From assembly GCF_001570725.1 (NCBI RefSeq), contig NZ_BCNV01000005.1, positions 310,001-374,000 of the forward strand: a stretch of 64,000 nucleotides of DNA, given 5' to 3'. Shown piece by piece: positions 8,175 through 16,595 of this stretch (position 1 is its first letter; every line of letters begins with the position of its first letter). The position numbers and the translations under genes are program-made. This DNA comes from Paenibacillus amylolyticus (GTDB taxonomy: Bacteria > Bacillota > Bacilli > Paenibacillales > Paenibacillaceae). Under the pieces are notes generated by a model. It worked only from the letters and a program-made list of their open reading frames with translations. It ran no database searches and was not told the DNA's origin.

Positions 8175-8192
8175 AACCTGACATGTCAGGTT
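8175..8192. promoter_or_regulatory. 18-bp perfect palindrome, candidate operator
   Basis: AACCTGACATGTCAGGTT is a perfect 18-bp palindrome, 30 bp upstream of the GlnL-like start, in the region shared with the divergent symporter gene. Its position suggests a dimeric regulator site. Which regulator binds cannot be told from the sequence. Confidence 0.5.
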
Positions 8193-8392
8193 AAATGACA
8201 ATGATTGGGCAATCAAAGCCCATTTTTAAAATAATTGTAGAGATTGCATGTAGGTATTTGTCGATTTTCGTAGATGCGCTTGTAGTATAAGTAACATCCC
8301 ATAGTCTGGGGCTAGTGTTGTGCAGAATGGTACAAACTTTTCATCTGACCCATCTCTGTACTTGAAATACACCATATAAAAGGGGCATACCG

Positions 8393-9829
8393 ATGGAGCA
8401 AACAATACAAGATATTGTCGTCATTTTCAATGATTTTCTATGGTCCAAAGTGTTAATTATACTATTGGTAGTATGTGGTATATACTTCACCACCAAGACC
8501 CGATTCATGCAATTCCGCATGATTGGAGATATGGTGAAGGTGCTTCGAGAGCCGAAAAGTAAGGAACCAGGCAAAATTTCACCATTTCAGGCATTCTGTA
8601 TTAGTATGGCGGCCCGCGTAGGCACAGGCAATATTACCGGTATTGCACTAGCCATCGCACTAGGGGGACCTGGGGCTGTATTCTGGATGTGGGTCATTGC
8701 GATTATTGGTTCTGCCTCCAGTTTTGTGGAGAGCACGCTGGCTCAGATCTATAAAGTGAAGGATAAGGGCGGATTCCGCGGGGGTCCGGCATATTATATG
8801 GAGCGTGGGCTGGGGAAGCGCTGGATGGGGATTTTATTTGCTATTCTCATTACGCTTTCATTCGGTTTGGTATTTAATGCGGTGCAGTCCAACACCATTA
8901 CCGTCGCATTCGAAAACTCATTCGGTACGGATCGGTTAACGGTGGGGATCATTATGGCTGTGGTATTTGCAGGAATTATTATGGGCGGTGTCAAACGGAT
9001 TGCAAAAGCATCGGAGTACATCGTCGTGGTGCTCGCCGTATTGTACATTGGGGTAGCGGCTTTTGTGGTGCTGGCGAACATTACCCAGCTTCCGTCCATG
9101 ATTGCGTTGATCGTCAAAAATGCCTTCGGCATCGAGCAGGTGGCAGGCGGAACGTTGGGTGCTGCGCTGATGAACGGTGTGAAGCGCGGATTGTTCTCCA
9201 ATGAGGCGGGCATGGGTAGTGCCCCGAATGCCGCTGCTACAGCGGATACAACACATCCGGTGAAACAGGGACTTATTCAGGCTTTTGGTGTGCTGACAGA
9301 TACGCTTATTATATGTACAAGCACAGCCATGATTATTTTGCTATCGGGAGTCTACAAAGGTTCTAATCTGGGTGGCATTGAATTGACTCAGGCTGCATTA
9401 AGTGTACATATTGGTTCATGGGCATCCGGATTCCTGGCGGTCATGGTGTTCCTGTTTGCCTTCAGTACGCTAATCGGAAATTATTACTACGGTGAAACCA
9501 ACATTGAGTTTATCAAATCCAACAAAATTTGGCTGTGGGTGTACCGTATTTGCGTTATCGCGATGGTGGTGTTCGGTGCGGTAGCCAAAGTACAGCTGGT
9601 ATGGGATTTGGCGGACCTGTTCATGGGGCTCATGGTGGTGGTGAACCTGATTGCGATTCTGATGCTGTCCAAGGTGACGTTTGAAGCGCTGAAGGACTAT
9701 AAGAAGCAAAAGGCCGAAGGACGTGATCCCGTCTTTACCCGTGACCGTATCCATATTCCGGGTGAAGTGGAGTGCTGGGAGTCGGAAGAAGAAGTGATTG
9801 GGGACAAATCATTACATGTAGCAAATTAA
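8393..9829 (+). CDS. Sodium:amino acid symporter, AGCS family (GlnT/AlsT-like)
   Basis: A 478-residue inner-membrane carrier with about ten hydrophobic segments. AGCS hallmarks are present: MAARVGTGNITGIALAIALGGPGAVFWMW near residues 70-100 and GLFSNEAGMGSAPNAAA near 263-280. The family imports alanine, glycine or glutamine with Na+. The divergent GlnL-like regulator favours glutamine as substrate, but that is inference from context. The ATG at 8393 is preceded by AAAAGGGG with a workable spacing. A hairpin terminator follows at 9870. Confidence 0.92.
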   Translation: MEQTIQDIVVIFNDFLWSKVLIILLVVCGIYFTTKTRFMQFRMIGDMVKVLREPKSKEPGKISPFQAFCISMAARVGTGNITGIALAIALGGPGAVFWMWVIAIIGSASSFVESTLAQIYKVKDKGGFRGGPAYYMERGLGKRWMGILFAILITLSFGLVFNAVQSNTITVAFENSFGTDRLTVGIIMAVVFAGIIMGGVKRIAKASEYIVVVLAVLYIGVAAFVVLANITQLPSMIALIVKNAFGIEQVAGGTLGAALMNGVKRGLFSNEAGMGSAPNAAATADTTHPVKQGLIQAFGVLTDTLIICTSTAMIILLSGVYKGSNLGGIELTQAALSVHIGSWASGFLAVMVFLFAFSTLIGNYYYGETNIEFIKSNKIWLWVYRICVIAMVVFGAVAKVQLVWDLADLFMGLMVVVNLIAILMLSKVTFEALKDYKKQKAEGRDPVFTRDRIHIPGEVECWESEEEVIGDKSLHVAN

Positions 9830-9869
9830 GATTGCAACTAAATTTGGTTAATGATAACCAAACGGACAT

Positions 9870-9920
9870 AATAAACAGGACTTGGATTATCCATCATGGG
9901 CAACCCGAGTCCTGTTTATT
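9870..9920 (+). terminator. Hairpin between the symporter and the chemoreceptor-like gene
   Basis: Perfect 13-bp arms AATAAACAGGACT (9870-9882) and its complement (9908-9920). The T tract is weak, but the position between convergent genes fits a terminator usable from both sides. Confidence 0.65.
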
Positions 9921-9973
9921 ACATATAAAATGTATCTTTGCACTAGCCAAAGTTCATCAAAGATATATTTTGA

Positions 9974-10813
9974 TTAATTTTTAACGGAATAACTGATCAG
10001 TTGTTCAGACAGAGCTTTCATACGCTCGCCCGTGTCATTGAGCTTCTCGATGACATCTGTGAAGGAAGATACAAGCGTGGCTTGTTCCTGTGAAGAGGCT
10101 GCAATCTGAGAAACCTCAACTTCCATCTGTTTGATCACCTGTTGTACATCTCTCAGACTGGTATCGATATCACTTGTAGCTTGTTTGGCATCTACAGAGA
10201 GTTTGCGTACTTCAGATGCAACCACACCAAAGCCAGCACCAGCTTCACCAACGCGGGCAGCTTCTATAGCAGCGTTCAGGCCAAGCAAGTTGGTTTGTTC
10301 GGAAATTTCGCGAATGAACCCGGCTACCTTGTTGATTTGGGAAGAGTTCTGAACAGCAAGTCGTGTGTTTTGCAGGATCTGCTCACTGGTGGCCTGCAAT
10401 TCTTCAGCATGAGCAGCAACGTGTTGCACCATATCAACCAGATTACCATTGATGGCTTGGTTTTCTTGTATAATATCCTCAAGTTGATTCTGATTAGATT
10501 GGTCATAAGACACACAGAAAACGGCAACGACTTTTTGCTGATCATCAAAGATCGGAATGTTCAGGGTATCCAGCTCAATACCATAAATTTCTTTAGGTAA
10601 AGTGGTGAGGGTAGCTTCTCTTCCGTTTTTCAAGACGGCAAAGTTTTGAAATGAGTCCAGGAGCAACATCCCTTTTTCAAAACCAAGGTCAAATTTCTCT
10701 GTTGTTATAACTTCCAATACCTTTTCGTGATCATATACGGATAAGCTGGCTGGTTCTCTTAGAATCTGACTAATATAAGGCATTACTTTAAGCAGTGCAT
10801 CTACAACGTTCAT
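9974..10813 (-). CDS. Soluble methyl-accepting chemotaxis-like signalling protein
   Basis: A 279-residue protein without membrane segments. Residues 1-110 form a sensory part that looks PAS-like or cache-like (not firmly assigned). Residues 130-279 are a short MCP signalling coiled coil with the hairpin tip [23 protein letters not shown], the conserved CheA/CheW contact region. The cytoplasmic domain is short, giving a minimal soluble receptor. It is divergent from the Crp/Fnr gene at 11096 and convergent with the symporter. The ligand is unknown. Confidence 0.88.
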   Translation of the reverse strand: MNVVDALLKVMPYISQILREPASLSVYDHEKVLEVITTEKFDLGFEKGMLLLDSFQNFAVLKNGREATLTTLPKEIYGIELDTLNIPIFDDQQKVVAVFCVSYDQSNQNQLEDIIQENQAINGNLVDMVQHVAAHAEELQATSEQILQNTRLAVQNSSQINKVAGFIREISEQTNLLGLNAAIEAARVGEAGAGFGVVASEVRKLSVDAKQATSDIDTSLRDVQQVIKQMEVEVSQIAASSQEQATLVSSFTDVIEKLNDTGERMKALSEQLISYSVKN

Positions 10814-11043
10814 TGAATATGCTCATCCTTTCAATATCTGAATAAATTATTTTTACGATCTATGGAATGCTCTATCTTTCATCGGACGGAAATGCCTTTT
10901 CGTGAACGGCATTTTGCATGAAAGAATGAACATTTTATGATTAAATTTTTAAATATTTTCCATGTGAAATGATTTATTGGATATAAGTGCTAGTTGTAAC
11001 TATTTTTATATCAAGATATTTGTACGGATCTATATCAATTATG

Positions 11044-11055
11044 GGACATATGTCC
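11044..11055. promoter_or_regulatory. 12-bp palindrome upstream of Crp/Fnr-type gene
   Basis: GGACATATGTCC, a perfect palindrome 40 bp before the start of the Crp/Fnr-family gene. It could be an autoregulatory site; this is position-based inference only. Confidence 0.35.
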
Positions 11056-11095
11056 TTTTGTATACGTTATATACGGCAACGGAGGGGAAGTCGGA

Positions 11096-11788
11096 ATGAA
11101 AGAAATTATGGACTTTGGACTTGTGCGTCAACTCGCACGTGAGAATGGATTGGATCAGGTGCTGGACGAGTCTGCACTCGCTGAGTTGCGACTGCTGGAG
11201 GCTGTGAAGGGCGAGATGATATGTGCCAAAGGTGAGCGGCCGGAGCGATTGTATTTTCTCGTGCAGGGTAAGCTCAAAATCTATACCACACTGCCTAACG
11301 GCAAGTCTCTGTTGCTTCGTTTCAGTACACCGCTCGCGCTCGTGGGCGATCTGGAGCTGGTCAATGGCAAGGAGGCCAATAATACGGTAGAGTCTGTGAG
11401 CAAAAGCCTGCTGCTTGGTATCAGCTATCGCGTTCTCCAGAATACATATGCAGAGAATCCTAAATTTCTCCACTTCATGCTCAGTCAAGTAACGCATAAA
11501 TTGTACACCTTCTCGAACCTTTCAAGTCTCAATATGTTATACCCGGTAGAGAGTCGATTTGCCAGTTACCTGTTGTCCACGATGGAGCAGGACGAGTCCT
11601 CCTCGGAAGAGATTCAGACTTCCAAACTGACCGAGCTTGCGGATATGTTGGGCACTAGTTACAGACATCTCAACAGGGTCGTTCACGATCTGTGTGATCG
11701 AAATATTATTCGCAAAGTGCGTCGGAAGCTCATAATCTGTGATCTGGAACAGCTGCGTGTCATCGCAGGAGGCAATATATATGAGTGA
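11096..11788 (+). CDS. Crp/Fnr-family transcriptional regulator (YeiL-like)
   Basis: A 230-residue regulator. The cyclic-nucleotide-binding-like beta barrel (about 20-130) contains GERPERLYFLVQGKLKIYTTLPNGKSLLL. A long dimerisation helix follows, then a winged helix (about 170-225) with TKLTELADMLGTSYRHLNRVVHDL as recognition region. No FNR-type cysteine cluster is present and cAMP contacts are not conserved, so oxygen or cAMP sensing is not supported. The nearest described relative by overall look is YeiL. AGGGGAAG precedes the ATG. A bidirectional terminator follows. Confidence 0.9.
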   Translation: MKEIMDFGLVRQLARENGLDQVLDESALAELRLLEAVKGEMICAKGERPERLYFLVQGKLKIYTTLPNGKSLLLRFSTPLALVGDLELVNGKEANNTVESVSKSLLLGISYRVLQNTYAENPKFLHFMLSQVTHKLYTFSNLSSLNMLYPVESRFASYLLSTMEQDESSSEEIQTSKLTELADMLGTSYRHLNRVVHDLCDRNIIRKVRRKLIICDLEQLRVIAGGNIYE

Positions 11789-11866
11789 TGGTATTTTAAA
11801 ATAAACACCAAGCCTGCATATCTATGGGACATGACGCGGCACAATAAAATACAATATGGCACAACA

Positions 11867-11902
11867 AAGAGCACCCTCCCGAATATACCAAGGGGTGCTC
11901 TT
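11867..11902. terminator. Bidirectional terminator between Crp/Fnr gene and pepT
   Basis: Arms AAGAGCACCC (11867-11876) and GGGTGCTCTT (11893-11902) with short T runs on either side, between convergent genes. Confidence 0.8.
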
Positions 11903-11924
11903 CTTGCACTGAAATTCAAGTGGA

Positions 11925-13163
11925 TTAGATATCTCCGCGTTGCTCGAACAATTGAGCAATCTCTACAATGACACGGGTTGCCTTCACCATATTGTCTACC
12001 GACACATATTCGAATTTGCCATGGTAGTTCTCACCGCCAGTGAAGATATTCGGTGTTGGCATGCCCATATAAGATAACTGGGAACCATCTGTTCCTCCCC
12101 GGATGGGGCGAATAACAGGTTCGATGTCCAGTCGGGTCATGGCCTCATGGGCAATATCGACGATCTGGCGTACGGGTTCAATTTTCTCACGCATGTTATA
12201 GTACTGGTCATTCAATTCCACAGTAATGCTTTTCTCTCCGTACTTGGTCTTCAGTTCATTTGCGATATGGAGCAGATTCGTTTTACGCTCTTCAAATTTT
12301 GCCCGGTCAAAATCACGGATGATGTAGCTCATCTTCGTCTGCTCAACGTCACCCTCTAAAGACAGCAGATGGTAGAAACCATCATAACCGTCCGTGAATT
12401 CAGGAGCTTCCTCTACAGGCAGGCGTCGATTCAATTCCATCGCAATTTTCAGAGAGTTCACCATCTTATTCTTCGCTGTTCCGGGATGCACATTGGTGCC
12501 TCGTACGGTAATTTTAGCGGCAGCTGCGTTAAAGCTCTCGTATTCCAGCTCACCAAGTGGTCCACCGTCGACGGTGTAAGCATATTTGGCTCCAAAAGCA
12601 GCTACGTCAAACTTGTGTGGTCCGCGGCCAATCTCTTCATCTGGGGTAAAAGCAACCCGAATCTTACCGTGTTTCACTTCCGGGTGGTCAATCAGATAGG
12701 CCATCGCCGTCATGATCTCGGCAATGCCTGCCTTATTGTCTGCACCAAGCAATGTTGTACCGTCAGTTGTAATCAGCGTGTGGCCTTTATACTCGTGCAG
12801 TTCCGGGAAATCTTTGTTGGACAGCACAACATCCAGTTCCGAATTAAGTACAATGTCAGCACCGTCATAGTTATCGATAACCTGCGGTTTAACATTTTTG
12901 CCTGTGAAGTCGGTCGCTGTATCGAGGTGAGCCAGGAAACCGATCACGGGAACATCTTTGTCGGTATTGGATGGCAGTGTAGCCATGACATAACCATTCT
13001 CATCCATCGTCACTTCTTGCAGACCAATGGAGTTACATTCTTCAACGAGCAGTTTGCCCAAGGCCAGTTGGCCGGGTGTGGAAGGGCAGGTCTCGCTATT
13101 TTCATCGGATTGGGTATCCATCTGAACATAAGTACTCAGTCTTTGAATTAATATATCTTTCAA
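11925..13163 (-). CDS. pepT: Peptidase T (tripeptide aminopeptidase)
   Basis: A 412-residue cytoplasmic dizinc aminopeptidase of family M20B that frees the N-terminal residue of tripeptides. Metal and catalytic motifs are clear: HLDTA (His and Asp), GADNKAG (bridging Asp), [10 protein letters not shown] (catalytic Glu pair), TVDGG and the distal histidine in [11 protein letters not shown]. The length matches the family. The start is TTG at 13163 with TAGGGAG 8 bp upstream; no in-frame ATG fits the known N-terminus MKDxLxxRxxxYVxxDTQS. Confidence 0.96.
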   Translation of the reverse strand: MKDILIQRLSTYVQMDTQSDENSETCPSTPGQLALGKLLVEECNSIGLQEVTMDENGYVMATLPSNTDKDVPVIGFLAHLDTATDFTGKNVKPQVIDNYDGADIVLNSELDVVLSNKDFPELHEYKGHTLITTDGTTLLGADNKAGIAEIMTAMAYLIDHPEVKHGKIRVAFTPDEEIGRGPHKFDVAAFGAKYAYTVDGGPLGELEYESFNAAAAKITVRGTNVHPGTAKNKMVNSLKIAMELNRRLPVEEAPEFTDGYDGFYHLLSLEGDVEQTKMSYIIRDFDRAKFEERKTNLLHIANELKTKYGEKSITVELNDQYYNMREKIEPVRQIVDIAHEAMTRLDIEPVIRPIRGGTDGSQLSYMGMPTPNIFTGGENYHGKFEYVSVDNMVKATRVIVEIAQLFEQRGDI

Positions 13164-13387
13164 CGGTATCGCTCCCTAGCTTGGATTTATTTCTTTTGGG
13201 GTATAGTATTTCCTGTATGTCTCTATGGTTATCATATCATGTTTTGCAGTCATTTCCAGAATGGGGCAGAACCGAAATATGAGGATGACTAGGTATCAAA
13301 AAGGGTACCAAGGCACAAAAATGTACGTACTTGTGTTTCCATACGTCAGGTTCATAATAAATGATGAAGAAAGGATGTGTTCAAGAC

Positions 13388-13582
13388 ATGCCATTTATCA
13401 CCGTTAAGGTACTGGAAGGCAAGACGACTGAGCAGAAACGTCAGTTGATTGAACGTATGACCGAGGTAGCCTGTGAGACACTGGATGTTGAACCGAGCAA
13501 GGTCTTTATTTTCATTGAGGATCTGGAGAAGGACAACTACGGCAAGAATGGAAAAATGTTTTCGGATTTGGACAATAAGTAA
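13388..13582 (+). CDS. 4-Oxalocrotonate tautomerase-family protein
   Basis: A 64-residue tautomerase-superfamily subunit. After removal of Met the N-terminus is Pro-Phe-Ile, so the catalytic Pro1 is available. The remaining pattern (G-K-T-x-E-Q-K-R-x-L-I-E, then VFIFIEDLEKDNYGKNG) fits the 4-OT family of small hexamers. The frame extends upstream to 13361, but the Pro1 requirement fixes the start at 13388. It lies 44 bp before namA on the same strand. The natural substrate is unknown. Confidence 0.9.
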   Translation: MPFITVKVLEGKTTEQKRQLIERMTEVACETLDVEPSKVFIFIEDLEKDNYGKNGKMFSDLDNK

Positions 13583-13626
13583 GGCTTCATATATATCATG
13601 ATCAAGGAACAGGAGATGCAGTATAA

Positions 13627-14661
13627 ATGACGGAGCAATTATTTTCGCCCTATCAATTCAAAAGTTTGCAATTAAATAACCGTGTCGTCATGGCACCGAT
13701 GTGCCAATATTCCGTGACGGCGAAGGACGGCATTCCGAACGATTGGCATCAGGTTCACTATGTGAGTCGTGCGGTTGGAGGAACTGGACTGATTGTAATC
13801 GAGATGACGGATGTCGATCCGGATGGACGCATTACTGACAATGACTTGGGTATATGGTCAGATGAGCATGTGCCGGCCTTCACCAAACTTGTCGATGGAA
13901 TTCATGCTTACGGCTCCAAAGTAGCTATTCAGATCGCACATGCGGGACGAAAAGCAGAGGATGCTCCGCAACCGGTAGCCCCATCAGTAGTCACTTTCCC
14001 GGGAGAAAAGTACAAGGAGCCTCGTGCGTTAAGTACAGAAGAGGTAGAAGCTATGGTACAGAAGTTCGCAGACGGCGTTCGCCGCGCGGTACAAGCTGGC
14101 GTGGATGCCATTGAGTTGCACGGCGCACATGGATACCTCATTCACCAGTTCCACTCTCCGCTGATGAACCATCGCGAGGATGTGTATGGGCAGGATCTGT
14201 CCCGTTTCGGCGTTGAAGTCATTCGTGCAGTGAAAAAAGAAATGCCAGCAGACATGCCGCTGATTTTGCGGATTTCGGCTGTGGAATATGCAGATGGTGG
14301 GTACGATATCGAGCACACGATCAATATCGCTCGCGCCTACCAAGATGCAGGCGTGGACATGTTCCATATCAGCTCAGGCGGAGAAGGTCCTTCCGGACAA
14401 CGGAAACCTGGGAACTATCCGGGGTACCAGGTACCATTTGCCCGTCGTTTCCGTGAAGAACTGAACGTTCCTGTAATTGCAGTGGGTATGCTGGAGGATG
14501 CAGCGCTGGCTCAGGCGGTTATTGGCAACGGAGACGCGGATCTGGTTGCGGTTGGCAGAGGCATGTTACGTGATCCGTACTGGGCAAACCATGCGGCTCT
14601 GGAGTTGGGCGTCAGCAAGGATCAAGCCGCCATTGCGGAGCAATATTCTCGTGGATACTAA
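13627..14661 (+). CDS. namA: NADPH dehydrogenase NamA, old yellow enzyme family
   Basis: A 344-residue FMN-dependent ene-reductase of the YqjM/NamA class. Recognisable residues: C26 and Y28 in APMCQYS (redox tuning and substrate site), H-G-A-H-G-Y-L with the substrate-binding histidines near 164-167, and the phosphate-binding GRGMLRDPYW near the C-terminus. These enzymes reduce activated C=C bonds and nitro compounds. AACAGGAGATG lies before the ATG. Its stop codon overlaps the left end of repeat copy A. Confidence 0.95.
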   Translation: MTEQLFSPYQFKSLQLNNRVVMAPMCQYSVTAKDGIPNDWHQVHYVSRAVGGTGLIVIEMTDVDPDGRITDNDLGIWSDEHVPAFTKLVDGIHAYGSKVAIQIAHAGRKAEDAPQPVAPSVVTFPGEKYKEPRALSTEEVEAMVQKFADGVRRAVQAGVDAIELHGAHGYLIHQFHSPLMNHREDVYGQDLSRFGVEVIRAVKKEMPADMPLILRISAVEYADGGYDIEHTINIARAYQDAGVDMFHISSGGEGPSGQRKPGNYPGYQVPFARRFREELNVPVIAVGMLEDAALAQAVIGNGDADLVAVGRGMLRDPYWANHAALELGVSKDQAAIAEQYSRGY

Positions 14662-14846
14662 TTTGCACTAACAGTTAGACTTGCCACTCCGATGACAGAA
14701 TAACCTTCCGATCGCTGTTATCCTCAGATTTTTTGATTCACTTTTTCAAAGGTGAAAATCTGAGGATAAAGGCGAACGCGCTGCTTCTTCAGGCTATTTC
14801 TGTCCTCTGCGTTCTCGTGTAAATGTTATTGCAAATCTTATATAGT
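14657..14846 (+). repeat. Dispersed foldable repeat, copy A (190 bp)
   Basis: Shares with copies B and C the core GATGACAGAATAACCTTCCG, a strong TATCC...GGATA hairpin, CTTCTTCAGG and a final TTATATAGT. Its left end (ACTA then TTTGCACTAA) pairs imperfectly with its right end (TTATTGCAAA...TAGT). Compared with B and C it lacks the second internal hairpin of about 40 bp. It begins within the last codons of namA. Confidence 0.8.
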
Positions 14847-14890
14847 AAAAAAGGCCACAGCATGGGTTAAACCTCATGCTGTGGCCTTTT
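14847..14890. terminator. Bidirectional terminator, namA / methyltransferase
   Basis: AAAAGGCCACAGCATG against CATGCTGTGGCCTTTT with a short loop, and runs of A and T on the two sides. It sits between convergent genes. Confidence 0.9.
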
Positions 14891-14929
14891 CTTGTATGAT
14901 GAGAAGCATGTATCCTCAATTACTGATGG

Positions 14930-15697
14930 CTACGCTCTTCGAGTCGCTTCATAGACGAATTTTTGATTCGACTGCGTGGGTGGTTGATCCGGGTTAGAGT
15001 CGGCGTATACTTTGATGTCTGAAAAACCAATGTGTTCGAGAATTAGGCGTAACTCTTCTGTGCCGTACCAACGCAGAGTGAGTTGTTGCAGCTCCGTAGC
15101 GGCAAGAGCACCCTGATGCCATTGTTCATAGCGGATCAGACTCACTTTGTATTGGTGTAGAAGGTTCACTTCAATGGTTTTTGCTTCTACTGTGATCGTA
15201 TCGCCGTCAGGTAATGAAACGGTTGATGTTTCTACCGAAGAGGGCTGTGTCACATCGGGCAAAAACAGATCAAATACGAGCCTACCTCCAGGTTCCAAAT
15301 GTTGAAATAGATTACGTAATGCGTTAATCGATGCCTCTCTATCTTGAATGAGGAGCAAAGAACCTCCGGGAATGATAATTGCCTCGTATCGATATGGAAG
15401 GTCAAGCTTCTCCAGATCGGCAACGAACAGCTCAGGCATGGGTAATGCTCGATCCATACAACGAGAACGGCAAGAGTCAATCATATCCGTTGAATAATCA
15501 GTTCCATCCACTTTCAAGCCTGCTTCAAGCAAAGGAATGAGCACTCGGCCTGATCCCGACATGGCTTCAAGGATGCGTCCTTTGCAGCCCTGAAGATAAC
15601 GGCGATAGAATTCAATGTCTCCTCCCAAGGAGTGTCCCACAGGTTTCGTTAGATCATAAACGGCGGTGCATAATGGACCGTAATAACTGAATGACAT
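14930..15697 (-). CDS. Class I SAM-dependent methyltransferase
   Basis: A 255-residue Rossmann-fold methyltransferase. Motif I is LEAMSGSGRVLIPLLEAG (about residues 45-62), motif II VDGTDYS, and motif IV VADLEKLDLP...AIIIPGGSLLL; the C-terminal half is a seven-stranded sheet typical of class I. The acceptor is not identifiable. The frame extends to a GTG at 15715. I place the start at ATG 15697, since the GGGGG upstream is a possible but poor ribosome site for either. Monocistronic. Confidence 0.8.
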   Translation of the reverse strand: MSFSYYGPLCTAVYDLTKPVGHSLGGDIEFYRRYLQGCKGRILEAMSGSGRVLIPLLEAGLKVDGTDYSTDMIDSCRSRCMDRALPMPELFVADLEKLDLPYRYEAIIIPGGSLLLIQDREASINALRNLFQHLEPGGRLVFDLFLPDVTQPSSVETSTVSLPDGDTITVEAKTIEVNLLHQYKVSLIRYEQWHQGALAATELQQLTLRWYGTEELRLILEHIGFSDIKVYADSNPDQPPTQSNQKFVYEATRRA

Positions 15698-15926
15698 AGT
15701 ATAGGTGTCCCCCACAATTTAAATGTAATAAAATGAAAACGTGGAAGGGAAGTGAGCGGAATTATCCCTTCCGGCAACGGTTGGAATTGAATTTTTCAGA
15801 GCAGACTATCATAGGAATCACGCACCTTTTATGTAATATGTTCCAATTATAGGGTGGGGATAAAGCGGAGGTCAACTTCTATTCGAGTAGTTATACGAAA
15901 AGAAATGTATTAAGGAGGTGATACGT

Positions 15927-16355
15927 ATGGATTCATCATCAAGTTCATCAAGTGCACTGCCGGATATCCGTCAGGAACGATTGCTTCATGCACCTATAGA
16001 GAAGGTATGGGAGACGGTCTCGACTGCGCAAGGACTGGGTTCCTGGTTCATGCCAGGCAATCTGGAACCTGTGGAAGGTCATGAATTTATACTGGAAGCA
16101 GGCGCTTTCGGTCAATCCCCTTGTCTGGTGACGGAAGTGCTACCGCTAGAGAAATTATCATTTCGCTGGGGAAGGGACTGGACGTTGACGTTTCAACTGA
16201 ATGAACAGCCGGAAGGTACGGATTTCACACTGATTCACAGTGGTTGGGATGCGGATAAACTGACTGAATTTGGACAGGCCCAAGCCATCGTACGCGAACG
16301 TATGGATCAGGGATGGGTCGGAATCGTTCAGAAGCTTGCTCAAGTTGTTAAATAA
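15927..16355 (+). CDS. SRPBCC (AHSA1-like) domain protein
   Basis: A 142-residue START/SRPBCC helix-grip protein. The pattern RLLHAPIEKVWETVSTAQGLGSWFMPG and the closing long helix RERMDQGWVGIVQKLAQVV match the AHSA1/YndB-like group, which binds hydrophobic ligands; enzymatic activity is not known. The N-terminus has a serine run (residues 3-9). A near-perfect AAGGAGGTGAT sits 5 bp before the ATG, predicting strong translation. Confidence 0.88.
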   Translation: MDSSSSSSSALPDIRQERLLHAPIEKVWETVSTAQGLGSWFMPGNLEPVEGHEFILEAGAFGQSPCLVTEVLPLEKLSFRWGRDWTLTFQLNEQPEGTDFTLIHSGWDADKLTEFGQAQAIVRERMDQGWVGIVQKLAQVVK

Positions 16356-16369
16356 ATCTTCATTTAATC

Positions 16370-16419
16370 AACCTCAGGCCATTTTGCCCGTTCATTCCGG
16401 TGAAATTCGGCCTGAGGTT
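16370..16419 (+). terminator. Hairpin after the SRPBCC gene
   Basis: Perfect 11-bp arms AACCTCAGGCC (16370-16380) and GGCCTGAGGTT (16409-16419), 15 bp after the stop codon. No real T tract follows, so terminator function is likely by position only. Confidence 0.5.
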
Positions 16420-16595
16420 CCTTGGCGTAACAAGATCTGGCGGAAACAGATAGAAATCCTTCAAATTATAACGAAGTTGACCGATTATGATACGGAAACT
16501 ATTTCCGTGAGCACCAGAAACGTGTAACATGAATTATAGTGATAAATCGACAAAATTAGACGTCTCTCGCCATTGTGGATGGAAGGAATACATAG

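Noticed and set aside
12369-13151. 260-codon plus-strand ORF opposite pepT
   Set aside because: Shadow of pepT, which has all M20B motifs; no ribosome site or family.
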